A stretch of DNA of 64,000 nt from Egaibacter sp046050465 (lineage in GTDB: Bacteria > Pseudomonadota > Gammaproteobacteria > Burkholderiales > Burkholderiaceae_C), in assembly GCA_046050465.1 (NCBI GenBank), contig JBJOPS010000061.1, forward strand, positions 27,362-91,361, read 5' to 3'. The position numbers and the translations under genes were made by a program. Numbering within the stretch: the first letter of the stretch is position 1; each line of letters opens with the position of its first letter. Under the pieces are notes generated by a model. It did no database searches. It was not told the origin of the DNA and saw only the letters and a program-made list of their open reading frames with translations. This document shows, in pieces, positions 32,800-41,220 of this stretch.

Positions 32800-33581
32800 C
32801 CGGTTCAGCCCAGTCCCTGGTTACCCATATCACGTCGCGTGACAACCCGCTGCTCAAGGACCTGCGCAAGCTGTCAGCCGATTCCACGGCTTACCGCAAG
32901 CAGGGGCGGTTCTGGGTGGAGGGCGATCACTTGTGCCGCGCCGCCCTGCTGCGTCGCTGTAAACCAAAAATAGCGGTATTTTCGGAGGGTTTTTGGCCTC
33001 TAGCCCCCGCGGAATATACGCGAGCAGCTATCAAAAATATAGTGATCGCCGATGCACTGTTTACAGAACTCAGTGGTCTGGAATCACCCGCCCCATTCGG
33101 CTTTGTGATGGACATGCCGCAGGATGTGGCTCTGCAGCCCCTGGCCGCCACCGTCATTCTGGATCGTGTGCAAGATGCTGGCAACGTGGGCGCCATCCTG
33201 CGCAGCGCGGGCGCATTTGGCTTTCGGCAGGTGATTGCGCTGCGCGCAACGGCTGCACTGTGGTCGCCCAAGGTGCTGCGCGCCGGAATGGGGGCGCACT
33301 TTGGTCTGTCGTTGCTGGAAGGGCTGGAGTTGTCCTCGCTGGACGCATTGAAGGTACCCATCGTGGTGACCAGCTCGCATCAGGGGGAGCTGATCCACAA
33401 CCTGCGCCTGCCGCAGCCGTGTGCCTGGGCCATGGGCCACGAAGGGCAGGGAGTCTGCCCGGAATTGATGGCGCGTGCGGCTGTTCACGTGCGTATTGGT
33501 CAGCCGGGCGGCGAGGAGTCGCTCAATGTAGCGGCGGCAGCGGCCATTTGTCTGCATGCCAGCAGTCTGGCAAGCGGCTAG
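32796..33581 (+). CDS. TrmH/SpoU-family RNA 2'-O-methyltransferase
   Basis: A 261-residue SPOUT methyltransferase. The N-terminal substrate-binding subdomain (HITSRDNPLLKDLRKLS, GRFWVEGDHL) is followed by the knot domain with motif 1 LDRVQDAGNVGAILRSAGAF, motif 2 AMGHEGQGV and motif 3 IGQPGGEESLNVAAAAAI. It methylates ribose in rRNA or tRNA; the site is not known. Residues about 65-83 (WPLAPAEYTRAAIKNIVI) come from an in-frame repeat copy in the N-terminal subdomain. Confidence 0.92.
   Translation: MTGSAQSLVTHITSRDNPLLKDLRKLSADSTAYRKQGRFWVEGDHLCRAALLRRCKPKIAVFSEGFWPLAPAEYTRAAIKNIVIADALFTELSGLESPAPFGFVMDMPQDVALQPLAATVILDRVQDAGNVGAILRSAGAFGFRQVIALRATAALWSPKVLRAGMGAHFGLSLLEGLELSSLDALKVPIVVTSSHQGELIHNLRLPQPCAWAMGHEGQGVCPELMARAAVHVRIGQPGGEESLNVAAAAAICLHASSLASG
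32989..33043 (-). repeat. Interspersed repeat copy inside the TrmH-family gene
   Basis: A well-preserved reverse-orientation copy. In the plus direction: GGCCTCTAGCCCCCGCGG, AATATACGCGAGCAGCTATC, AAAAATATAGT. GCC 33003-33005 and GCT 33027-33029 are in the coding frame. The methyltransferase fold downstream is intact, so the insertion is tolerated. Confidence 0.85.
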
Positions 33582-33607
33582 CGCCGGATAGGGGCGCGGG
33601 GCTCCGC

Positions 33608-33613
33608 TATAAT
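33608..33613 (+). promoter_or_regulatory. Possible carA promoter (-10 box)
   Basis: A perfect TATAAT in the gap between the methyltransferase gene and carA. No good -35 box lies 16-18 bases upstream, so it is tentative. It would give a leader of about 115 bases. Within it, GCGCATTTCGAGCAA and TTGAGCGCGTTTGGG recall one another as an imperfect inverted pair. Confidence 0.4.
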
Positions 33614-33736
33614 GGGAGGCTTCCCAGAAAACAGCCGTCCCAAGCGCATTTCGAGCAAATTTCCCTCACAAAAGTAAACGCCAAGAGGCTTTCTTGAGCG
33701 CGTTTGGGCACACCCGTAATCCATTCGGAGAACCCT

Positions 33737-34924
33737 GTGCTTTTGTCTCTCAAGGCTGCCAACCCTCCTGCCATACTGGCGCTCGCAGACGGCACCGTCT
33801 ATATCGGTCACTCCATCGGAGCCACCGGTGCCACCGTCGGCGAGGTGGTGTTCAACACCGCCATGACCGGCTATCAGGAAATACTGACCGATCCCAGCTA
33901 TTGCCAGCAGATTGTCACGCTGACCTACCCGCACATCGGTAATTACGGCGTCAATCCGGAAGATGTCGAGTCTGAAAAGGTCCACGCGGCTGGTCTGATC
34001 ATCAAGGACCTGCCGCTGGTGGTGTCCAACTTTCGCCAGTCGATGACGCTGCAGGCCTATCTGGTTCGTGAAAACACAGTGGCCATTGCCAACATCGACA
34101 CCCGCCAGCTCACGCGCCAGTTGCGCACGCAAGGCGCTCAAAACGGTTGCATCGTCGGTTTGGCTGCCGGTGAAACGATTACCCAGGCCGTTATCGACAA
34201 AGCCATCGCTGCCGCCAAGGCGGCACCCAACATGTCGGGCCTGGATTTGGCCAAAGTGGTCACGGTCAAGGCGTCGTACCCGTGGACGGAAACCGAGTGG
34301 GCCTTGTCCAACCCCGCACTGGGCGGCAAGCCCGGATACGGCGCGCAGGACGCTCCCCGGTTCCACGTGGTGGCTTACGACTTTGGTGTCAAAAAGAATA
34401 TTTTGCGCATGCTGTCTTCAAGGGGCTGTCGCGTGACGGTGGTGCCCGCCCAAACGTCGGCGGCAGACGTGCTCAAGCTCAAGCCGAACGGCATCTTCCT
34501 GTCCAACGGCCCGGGTGATCCCGAGCCCTGTGACTACGCGATTTCCGCTACCCGCGAGTTGATCGAAACCGGCATCCCCACCTTCGGCATTTGCCTGGGC
34601 CACCAGATCATGGCGCTGGCCAGCGGCGCCAAAACGTTCAAGATGAAATTTGGACACCACGGCGCCAACCACCCGGTCAAGGATCTGGACACGGGGCGCG
34701 TCAGCATCACCAGCCAGAACCACGGCTTTGCGGTGGATGAGAAGTCATTGCCTGCCAACTTGCGGGCCACCCACATCAGCCTGTTTGACAACACCTTGCA
34801 GGGTCTTGCGCGTACCGATAAACCGGCGTTCTGCTTTCAGGGCCATCCGGAGGCGTCCCCCGGCCCGCATGACATTGCCTACCTGTTTGACAGATTCACC
34901 GCTCTCATGGAGAAAGCGGCATGA
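33737..34924 (+). CDS. carA: Carbamoyl phosphate synthase small subunit
   Basis: A 395-residue glutaminase subunit. The N-terminal CPSase domain (ALADGTVYIG, FNTAMTGYQEILTDPSY) is followed by a class I amidotransferase domain with nucleophile Cys286 (FGICLGHQIM) and His/Glu in GHPEASPGPHD. It supplies ammonia to CarB for arginine and pyrimidine synthesis. GTG 33737 is chosen: GGAG lies 7 bases upstream and the N-terminus fits; TTG 33704 would add eleven unrelated residues. The stop overlaps the next gene's start. Confidence 0.97.
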   Translation: MLLSLKAANPPAILALADGTVYIGHSIGATGATVGEVVFNTAMTGYQEILTDPSYCQQIVTLTYPHIGNYGVNPEDVESEKVHAAGLIIKDLPLVVSNFRQSMTLQAYLVRENTVAIANIDTRQLTRQLRTQGAQNGCIVGLAAGETITQAVIDKAIAAAKAAPNMSGLDLAKVVTVKASYPWTETEWALSNPALGGKPGYGAQDAPRFHVVAYDFGVKKNILRMLSSRGCRVTVVPAQTSAADVLKLKPNGIFLSNGPGDPEPCDYAISATRELIETGIPTFGICLGHQIMALASGAKTFKMKFGHHGANHPVKDLDTGRVSITSQNHGFAVDEKSLPANLRATHISLFDNTLQGLARTDKPAFCFQGHPEASPGPHDIAYLFDRFTALMEKAA

Positions 34925-35577
34925 GTTTTTATGGCGTCACCGATCTGTGGACCTACGTGATTGGTGCGCTGGGCATTATTTTGCTGCCCGGCCCCAACTC
35001 GCTGTTTGTGCTGTCGGTTGCTACCGCGCGAGGTGTGAAGGCGGGGTATCAAGGTGCGTGCGGTGTGTTTGTGGGCGACACCATTTTGCTGATGCTCACC
35101 GCTTTAGGTGCTGCCAGCCTGCTGCGCGCTTATCCCGCACTGTTCATGGTGGTGAAATACGCGGGGGCGACTTACCTGGCCTGGGTGGGCATGAACCTGC
35201 TCTGGTCTGCCATTCAGAAATGGCGTAGCCCCGTCGTGGTGGCGGCGTCTGCCGTTGAAACACCCGTTCATCTGGCGCATCCGTTCAAGCGGGCGCTCGT
35301 CATCAGTTTGCTGAACCCCAAGGCTATTTTGTTTCTGCTGTCATTTTTTGTGCAGTTCATTGATCCGACCTACGAAACGCCTGCCATTCCGTTTCTGATT
35401 TTGAGTGCCATCGTGATGCTCTTCAGCGCGCTGTATCTGTCTGCGCTGATTTTTGCCGGTACCCGTCTGGCACAGGCTTTCAGCCGACGCCAGCGCTTGT
35501 CGGCGGGTCTCTCCAGTGGGGTGGGTGGATTGTTTATGTGGTTTGGAGCCAAACTGGCGACCGCCAGCCTGAACTAG
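34921..35577 (+). CDS. LysE/RhtB-family amino acid exporter (LeuE-like)
   Basis: A 218-residue membrane protein with about six hydrophobic helices. The RhtB-family N-terminus ILLPGPNSLFVLSVATARG and the central NPKAILFLLSFFVQFI are clear. It exports an amino acid (leucine or a similar one) across the inner membrane; the substrate is inferred only from likeness to LeuE. Its start overlaps the carA stop (ATGA) and carB follows 52 bases later, so it is embedded in the carAB operon. Confidence 0.88.
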   Translation: MSFYGVTDLWTYVIGALGIILLPGPNSLFVLSVATARGVKAGYQGACGVFVGDTILLMLTALGAASLLRAYPALFMVVKYAGATYLAWVGMNLLWSAIQKWRSPVVVAASAVETPVHLAHPFKRALVISLLNPKAILFLLSFFVQFIDPTYETPAIPFLILSAIVMLFSALYLSALIFAGTRLAQAFSRRQRLSAGLSSGVGGLFMWFGAKLATASLN

Positions 35578-35629
35578 GCAAACCTGAATTGATTGAAAAG
35601 TAAAAAGCTATAAAAGCCAAGAGTTCCAA

Positions 35630-38600
35630 ATGCCAAAACGTACCGACCTAAAAAGCATTCTGATCATTGGTGCTGGCCCCATCATCATCGGCCAGGCCTG
35701 TGAGTTCGACTACTCCGGCGTGCAGGCCTGCAAGGCCCTGCGCGAAGAGGGCTACAAAGTCATCCTGATCAACAGCAATCCGGCGACGATCATGACCGAC
35801 CCGGCCACGGCGGACGTGACTTACATCGAGCCCATCACCTGGCAAACGGTCGAGAAGATCATCGCCAAGGAAAAACCCGACGCGATTTTGCCCACCATGG
35901 GTGGCCAGACTGCGCTGAACTGTGCGCTGGATCTGTGGCACAACGGTGTGCTGGAAAAATACAAGGTGGAGCTGATTGGCGCCACGCCCGAAGCGATTGA
36001 CAAGGCCGAAGACCGCCTGAAGTTCAAGGATGCCATGACCAAAATCGGTCTCGGCTCGGCGCGCTCGGGCATTGCCCACAGCATGGAAGAAGCCTGGGTT
36101 GTACAAAAGACGCTGGGCTTTCCAACTGTCATTCGCCCCAGCTTCACACTGGGTGGCACGGGCGGCGGCATTGCCTACAACGCCGAAGAGTTCGAGACCA
36201 TCTGCAAGCGTGGCCTGGAAGCTTCGCCTACCAACGAGCTGCTGATTGAAGAGTCGCTTTTGGGCTGGAAAGAGTACGAAATGGAAGTGGTGCGCGACAA
36301 GGCGGACAACTGCATCATCGTCTGCTCGATTGAAAACCTGGACCCCATGGGCGTGCACACTGGCGACTCCATCACCGTGGCTCCCGCGCAGACGCTGACC
36401 GACAAGGAATACCAGATTCTGCGTAATGCCTCTTTGGCCGTGCTGCGCGAAATCGGTGTGGACACCGGCGGCTCCAACGTGCAGTTTTCCATCAACCCGG
36501 TCGATGGCCGCATGGTGGTGATCGAGATGAATCCGCGCGTGTCACGCTCGTCGGCGCTGGCCTCCAAGGCTACCGGTTTCCCCATTGCCAAGGTCGCAGC
36601 CAAGCTGGCCGTGGGCTACACGCTGGACGAGCTGCGCAACGACATTACCGGCGGTGCCACACCTGCGTCGTTTGAGCCCAGCATTGACTACGTGGTTACC
36701 AAGATTCCGCGTTTTGCGTTTGAGAAGTTTCCAGCCGCTGATAGCCGACTGACCACGCAGATGAAATCGGTGGGTGAGGTGATGGCGATGGGTCGTACTT
36801 TCCAGGAGTCATTCCAGAAAGCCCTGCGCGGCCTGGAAGTGGGTGTGGATGGCATGAACGAAAAGACGCAAGACCGCGAAGTGCTGGAAAAAGAGCTGGG
36901 CGAGCCCGGCCCCGAGCGCATCTGGTATGTGGGTGATGCATTCGCTCAAGGCATGAGCGTTGATGAGGTATTTGCGCTGACGAAAATTGATCCGTGGTTT
37001 TTGATGCAGATCGAACAGATCGTCAAGATTGAGCTGGATATCGAACGCCTGCCCGTTCCGGACAGCGGCACCGCACTGGATCGCATGGATGCACCCACGC
37101 TGCGCGCCTTGAAGCAAAAAGGTTTCTCTGACCGTCGCCTGGCGCGCCAGTTCAAGACCACCGACACCGCTGTTCGCAACAAGCGCCGCGCCCTGGGTGT
37201 GCGCCCCGTGTACAAGCGTGTGGACACCTGCGCGGCCGAGTTCGGCACCAACACCGCCTACATGTACTCGACCTACGAAGCGCAAGGCGCCGAGTGCGAG
37301 GCCCAACCCACTAACAACAAGAAGATCATGGTGCTGGGCGGTGGCCCGAATCGCATCGGCCAGGGCATCGAGTTTGACTACTGCTGCGTGCACGCCGCGC
37401 TGGCCATGCGCGAAGACGGCTACGAGACCATCATGGTCAACTGCAACCCCGAAACCGTGTCCACTGACTACGACACCTCCGACCGTCTGTACTTTGAGCC
37501 GCTGACGCTGGAAGACGTGCTGGAAATCGTGGACAAGGAAAAGCCGTTGGGCGTGATCGTTCAGTATGGCGGCCAAACCCCGTTGAAGCTGGCGCTGGAC
37601 CTTGAGGCCAACGGCGTGCCCATCATCGGTACCAGTCCTGACATGATTGATGCAGCCGAAGATCGTGAGCGTTTCCAGAAACTGCTGCACGAGTTGAAAC
37701 TGCGCCAGCCGCCCAATGCCACCGCCCGCACCGAGCCCGAAGCGCTGGAAAAAGCCGCTGCTTTGGGTTACCCGCTGGTGGTGCGTCCCAGTTATGTGCT
37801 GGGCGGGCGCGCGATGGAAATCGTGCACGAGCAGCGTGACCTGGAGCGCTACATGCGCGAAGCGGTCAAGGTTAGCCATGACTCCCCGGTTTTGCTGGAT
37901 CGTTTCCTGAACGACGCCATTGAGTGCGATGTGGATTGCCTGCGCGACCCTGAGGGCAAGACATTCATCGGTGGCGTGATGGAGCATATTGAACAGGCGG
38001 GCGTGCACAGCGGCGACTCGGCGTGTTCATTGCCGCCGTATTCGCTGAGCGCTGCGACGGTCGCCGAGATCAAGCGCCAGACCGCTGCCATGGCTGAGTC
38101 GTTGAGTGTCGTCGGGCTGATGAATGTTCAGTTTGCCATTCAAAACATCGATGGCAAGGACGTCATCTATGTGCTGGAGGTGAATCCTCGTGCATCCCGC
38201 ACGGTGCCTTTTGTCAGCAAGGCTACCGGCATCCAGCTGGCAAAAGTGGCGGCGCGTTGCATGGTGGGCCAGTCGCTGGTCTCGCAGGGCATCACGAAGG
38301 AAGTGACGCCGCCTTATTTCAGCGTGAAGGAAGCGGTATTCCCGTTCGTCAAGTTCCCCGGCGTGGATACCATCCTGGGCCCCGAGATGAAATCCACCGG
38401 TGAGGTGATGGGCGTTGGCAAGACCTTTGGCGAGGCTTTTGTGAAATCCCAGTTGGGGGCTGGAACCAAGCTGCCCACATCCGGAAAAGTCTTCCTGACG
38501 GTGAAAAACAACGACAAGCCTCGCGCCGTGGGTATCGCCCGCGCGCTGGCGGCGCTGAAGTTCGACGTGGTGGCGACCAAAGGCACCGCGGCTGCCATTC

Positions 38601-38884
38601 AGGCTGCGGGCGTTGCCTGCACCGTGGTCAACAAAGTCACCGAAGGACGCCCACACATCGTGGATATGATCAAAAACAACGAGATTGCTTTGGTCATCAA
38701 CACGGTCGAGGAGCGTCGCAACGCCATTGCCGATTCGCGGCAGATCCGTACTTCGGCACTGCTGGCCCGCGTGACCACGTTCACCACCATCGCCGGCGCT
38801 GAGGCTGCCGTTGAAGGCATGAAATACATGGACAACCTGGACGTTTATTCGATTCAGGAACTGCACCAGCAACTCTTGGCATAA
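35630..38884 (+). CDS. carB: Carbamoyl phosphate synthase large subunit
   Basis: A 1084-residue protein with the full duplicated layout: ATP-grasp half 1 (RTDLKSILIIGAGPIIIGQA, FTLGGTGGGIAY, EMNPRVSRSSALASKATG), the oligomerisation domain (about 410-560), ATP-grasp half 2 (VLGGGPNRIGQGIEFDYC, SYVLGGRAMEIV, EVNPRASRTVPFVSKATG) and the C-terminal MGS-like allosteric domain (about 940-1084). It makes carbamoyl phosphate from bicarbonate, ammonia and two ATP. Separated from carA by the exporter gene. Confidence 0.98.
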   Translation: MPKRTDLKSILIIGAGPIIIGQACEFDYSGVQACKALREEGYKVILINSNPATIMTDPATADVTYIEPITWQTVEKIIAKEKPDAILPTMGGQTALNCALDLWHNGVLEKYKVELIGATPEAIDKAEDRLKFKDAMTKIGLGSARSGIAHSMEEAWVVQKTLGFPTVIRPSFTLGGTGGGIAYNAEEFETICKRGLEASPTNELLIEESLLGWKEYEMEVVRDKADNCIIVCSIENLDPMGVHTGDSITVAPAQTLTDKEYQILRNASLAVLREIGVDTGGSNVQFSINPVDGRMVVIEMNPRVSRSSALASKATGFPIAKVAAKLAVGYTLDELRNDITGGATPASFEPSIDYVVTKIPRFAFEKFPAADSRLTTQMKSVGEVMAMGRTFQESFQKALRGLEVGVDGMNEKTQDREVLEKELGEPGPERIWYVGDAFAQGMSVDEVFALTKIDPWFLMQIEQIVKIELDIERLPVPDSGTALDRMDAPTLRALKQKGFSDRRLARQFKTTDTAVRNKRRALGVRPVYKRVDTCAAEFGTNTAYMYSTYEAQGAECEAQPTNNKKIMVLGGGPNRIGQGIEFDYCCVHAALAMREDGYETIMVNCNPETVSTDYDTSDRLYFEPLTLEDVLEIVDKEKPLGVIVQYGGQTPLKLALDLEANGVPIIGTSPDMIDAAEDRERFQKLLHELKLRQPPNATARTEPEALEKAAALGYPLVVRPSYVLGGRAMEIVHEQRDLERYMREAVKVSHDSPVLLDRFLNDAIECDVDCLRDPEGKTFIGGVMEHIEQAGVHSGDSACSLPPYSLSAATVAEIKRQTAAMAESLSVVGLMNVQFAIQNIDGKDVIYVLEVNPRASRTVPFVSKATGIQLAKVAARCMVGQSLVSQGITKEVTPPYFSVKEAVFPFVKFPGVDTILGPEMKSTGEVMGVGKTFGEAFVKSQLGAGTKLPTSGKVFLTVKNNDKPRAVGIARALAALKFDVVATKGTAAAIQAAGVACTVVNKVTEGRPHIVDMIKNNEIALVINTVEERRNAIADSRQIRTSALLARVTTFTTIAGAEAAVEGMKYMDNLDVYSIQELHQQLLA

Positions 38885-38900
38885 TTTCACCTATCCACCG

Positions 38901-38945
38901 GGGACAGATCTGCGCGCCAGCGCGGCTCTGTCCCTGCTACTTTTT
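38901..38945 (+). terminator. Terminator hairpin between carB and greA
   Basis: GGGACAG (38901-38907) pairs with CTGTCCC (38928-38934), with an inner GCGCG/CGCGG stem, followed after a few bases by TTTTT. It probably ends the carAB transcript. The greA ATG lies 15 bases beyond, so read-through may serve greA. Confidence 0.65.
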
Positions 38946-38959
38946 GACGATTGAATACC

Positions 38960-39436
38960 ATGGCAACCATTCCCATCACCAAACGCGGCGCTGAAAAACT
39001 CAAGGCCGAGCTGCACAAACTCAAGACGGTGGACCGTCCCTGGGTTATCGGCGCTATTGCCGAAGCACGTGCACAGGGCGATCTGAGTGAAAACGCGGAA
39101 TACGAAGCTGCCAAGGACCGTCAGGGCTTTATTGAAGGCCGTATTCAGGAAGTTGAAGGCAAGTTGTCCGCGGCGCAGATCATTGATCCATCCGAAGTGG
39201 ATGCCGGTGGCAAGGTTGTCTTTGGCACCACAGTGGAACTGGAAGACGAGGCCACGGGCGATGTGGTCAAGTACCAGATTGTGGGAGAAGACGAGGCGGA
39301 TTTGAAGCTCGGCCTGATCAACATCGGCTCCCCGATTGCGCGTGCACTGATCGGCAAGGAAGTGGGCGATACGGCAGAAGTGCAGGCGCCAGGCGGCGTC
39401 AAGCATTTCGAAGTCATCGCGGTTCACTACGTTTAA
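38960..39436 (+). CDS. greA: Transcription elongation factor GreA
   Basis: A 158-residue GreA. The N-terminal coiled coil (PITKRGAEKLKAELHKLK, GDLSENAEYEAAKDRQGFIE) carries the acidic tip residues, and the C-terminal FKBP-like domain follows (GSPIARALIGKEVGD, VQAPGGVKHFEV). It rescues backtracked RNA polymerase by stimulating transcript cleavage. ATG 38960 gives the standard N-terminus. Confidence 0.97.
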   Translation: MATIPITKRGAEKLKAELHKLKTVDRPWVIGAIAEARAQGDLSENAEYEAAKDRQGFIEGRIQEVEGKLSAAQIIDPSEVDAGGKVVFGTTVELEDEATGDVVKYQIVGEDEADLKLGLINIGSPIARALIGKEVGDTAEVQAPGGVKHFEVIAVHYV

Positions 39437-39455
39437 CGGTGCAATGAAAGGTGAA

Positions 39456-39881
39456 ATGGGCCAGCGCCTGCAGGTATTCGCAGCCTGTCTGTGGTGGGGC
39501 TCCCTGACCACCATCGGGTTTTGGGTCGTTCCCATGCTGTTTGCGAACCTGCCAACGCCCGCGATGGCCGGCACCATGGCTGCCAGATTGTTTTCAGCTC
39601 AAACCTGGGTGGGTGGAGCCTGTGGCCTGATTTTATTGCTGAATTACAAGGAAAAACAGCCTTCAGCCCCCGTCAATAGTGCGTCAACAGCTATTATTTT
39701 TATAGTGCTCGGGTTGCTGATGGTGATGTTGCTGGAGTTTGCCGTGGCACCCCGGATTTTGGCCAGGGAGGATCTGCGGGTGTGGCACGCCGTCGGCACC
39801 GCGATGTATCTGTTGCAATGGCTCTGCGCAGGCGTGATTTTGTGGAAAGTGACCAAGCCAACCCAAGACGCGCCGGTTTAA
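39456..39881 (+). CDS. DUF4149-like small membrane protein
   Basis: About 141 residues with four hydrophobic segments (roughly residues 5-30, 42-62, 75-97, 112-134). This resembles the DUF4149 family often found beside greA or yhbY in betaproteobacteria. Function unknown. The start at 39456 has AAAGGTG nearby; ATG 39444 would add four residues. The loop before and the start of helix 3 (SAPVNSASTAIIFIVL, about residues 67-85) are encoded by an in-frame repeat copy. Confidence 0.8.
   Translation: MGQRLQVFAACLWWGSLTTIGFWVVPMLFANLPTPAMAGTMAARLFSAQTWVGGACGLILLLNYKEKQPSAPVNSASTAIIFIVLGLLMVMLLEFAVAPRILAREDLRVWHAVGTAMYLLQWLCAGVILWKVTKPTQDAPV
39655..39708 (-). repeat. Interspersed repeat copy inside the DUF4149-like gene
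   Basis: In the plus direction: GCCTTCAGCCCCCGTCAA, TAGTGCGTCAACAGCTATT, ATTTTTATAGTGC. It is a reverse-orientation copy, read in the shared frame. Confidence 0.85.
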
Positions 39882-39903
39882 AGGCGGTCAGGCTGGAGAG
39901 ATG

Positions 39904-40377
39904 TCAGGTCTGACTGCGTTTCTTGACGCTGATCTGCTTGGGTTTTGAACGCTTGACCTGTCCACCCGCCGTGAGGCGCTGGTTGCCCAGTACACGCAGG
40001 GTTTTGACTTCCGGGCGCTGACCGCCGCGTTTGCTGTACTTCAGCACCTTGAAATCACGCGGGCCGGGCATGCGGTTTTCGTCTTCTGCCTTCACTTTGG
40101 CTGGCATGGGGCGCCAGAGCACCAGCAGTTTGCCAATGTGCTGGATGGGGGCTGCGTTGAGCTCATCGGCCAGAGTCTGGAACATGGCTTCGCGCGCCGG
40201 GCGGTCGTCCGAGAAGACGCGCACCTTGATCAAACCATGGGCATTGAGTGCCAGGTGGATCTCTTTCTTGACAGCGTCGGTGAGTCCGTCACCGCCGACC
40301 ATCACGACGGGGTCAAGGTGGTGGGCGTCGGCCCGGTGGTCTTTGCGCTGGGCAGGGGTTAGTTGAATTGAAGGCAT
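39904..40377 (-). CDS. yhbY: YhbY-family RNA-binding protein (CRM domain)
   Basis: A 157-residue protein. The CRM domain (about residues 1-98: LTPAQRKDHRADAHHLDPVV, then GLTDAVKKEIHLALNAHGLIKV, shown in part, and IGKLLVLWRP) is followed by a long basic tail (SKRGGQRPEV, KRSKPKQISVKKRSQT). YhbY binds pre-50S particles and helps ribosome assembly. The basic tail is longer than in E. coli YhbY (97 residues), which is common in Comamonadaceae-like sequences. Divergent from rlmE with 29 bases between starts, so their promoters must overlap the coding ends. Confidence 0.92.
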   Translation of the reverse strand: MPSIQLTPAQRKDHRADAHHLDPVVMVGGDGLTDAVKKEIHLALNAHGLIKVRVFSDDRPAREAMFQTLADELNAAPIQHIGKLLVLWRPMPAKVKAEDENRMPGPRDFKVLKYSKRGGQRPEVKTLRVLGNQRLTAGGQVKRSKPKQISVKKRSQT

Positions 40378-40406
40378 GCCGGTATTATCGGTTACGAGTA
40401 GCAAAT

Positions 40407-41081
40407 ATGAGCGTTAAAACCAAAAGCAGCAAGGTCAACCGGGCCTGGATCAATGACCATGTCAATGATCCCTACGTGAAACTTGCCAAGCGCGAGGGCT
40501 ACCGGGCGCGCGCGGCGTTCAAGCTCAAGGAAATTGACGAAGCGCTGGGATTGATCAAGCCGGGGGACCTGGTGGTGGACCTGGGCTCCACGCCGGGCGC
40601 CTGGAGCCAGTATGTCCGCCGAAAACTGTCGCCCAAAACCGCAACGGGCGGCGGTGCGGCGGCCGGTGAGCTCAACGGCACCATCATCGCACTGGATATT
40701 TTGCCGATGGAGCCGGTGGAAGGCGTAATTTTTCTGCAGGGAGACTTCCGGGAGCCAGAGGTCCTGGAGCGCCTGACCGGGGAGATGGCGGGCCGGCAGG
40801 CGGACGTGGTGGTGTCGGACATGGCGCCGAATTTGTCTGGAATTGACTCGGCCGATACCGCGCGCATTGCCCATCTAATCGAACTGGCCATCGAATTCAG
40901 CCAGAACCACATGAAACCGCGGGGAGCGCTGGTGGCCAAAGTGTTCCATGGCAGTGGCTACAACGAGTTGGTCAAACTGTTCAAGGCAACGTTTCAGGTG
41001 GTCAAGCCCATCAAGCCCAAAGCTTCGCGCGACAAGTCCTCGGAGACATTTCTGGTGGGCATGGGGCTGAAAGATCGCTGA
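40407..41081 (+). CDS. rlmE: 23S rRNA (uridine-2552 2'-O) methyltransferase RlmE
   Basis: A 224-residue FtsJ-type methyltransferase. SAM motif VDLGSTPGAWSQY, the K-D-K-E catalytic set visible in RARAAFKLKEID, VVSDMAPNLSGI, and LVAKVFHGSGYNEL. It methylates U2552 in the 23S A-loop late in 50S assembly. It precedes ftsH, the conserved rlmE-ftsH pair, here with a 139-base gap. Confidence 0.96.
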   Translation: MSVKTKSSKVNRAWINDHVNDPYVKLAKREGYRARAAFKLKEIDEALGLIKPGDLVVDLGSTPGAWSQYVRRKLSPKTATGGGAAAGELNGTIIALDILPMEPVEGVIFLQGDFREPEVLERLTGEMAGRQADVVVSDMAPNLSGIDSADTARIAHLIELAIEFSQNHMKPRGALVAKVFHGSGYNELVKLFKATFQVVKPIKPKASRDKSSETFLVGMGLKDR

Positions 41082-41220
41082 AAAGCGGCCAAATCCCCTG
41101 TTCTCCCTGTGGCTGAAACCGCGAAAATGGGGTTCCGGCTGACTTGAAACGCCTAAAATGGCTCTCAAGTACGCAGAGTTCGTTCAGAGTTCGTAAATTG
41201 CGTCCACATTGGAGCCTCGC

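Noticed and set aside
35585..35629. Repeat-like AAAAAGCTATAAAAGCC just before carB
   Set aside because: Only a short match without the second half of the element.
36809..38008. 399-residue minus-strand open frame opposite carB
   Set aside because: Composition is that of an antisense shadow (His- and Gln-rich, no domain); carB on the other strand is complete.
41100..41220. Possible heat-shock (sigma-32) promoter before ftsH (CTTGAAA near 41143)
   Set aside because: No CCCCAT-type -10 element at the expected spacing. ftsH is heat-induced in E. coli, but the sequence here does not show it convincingly.
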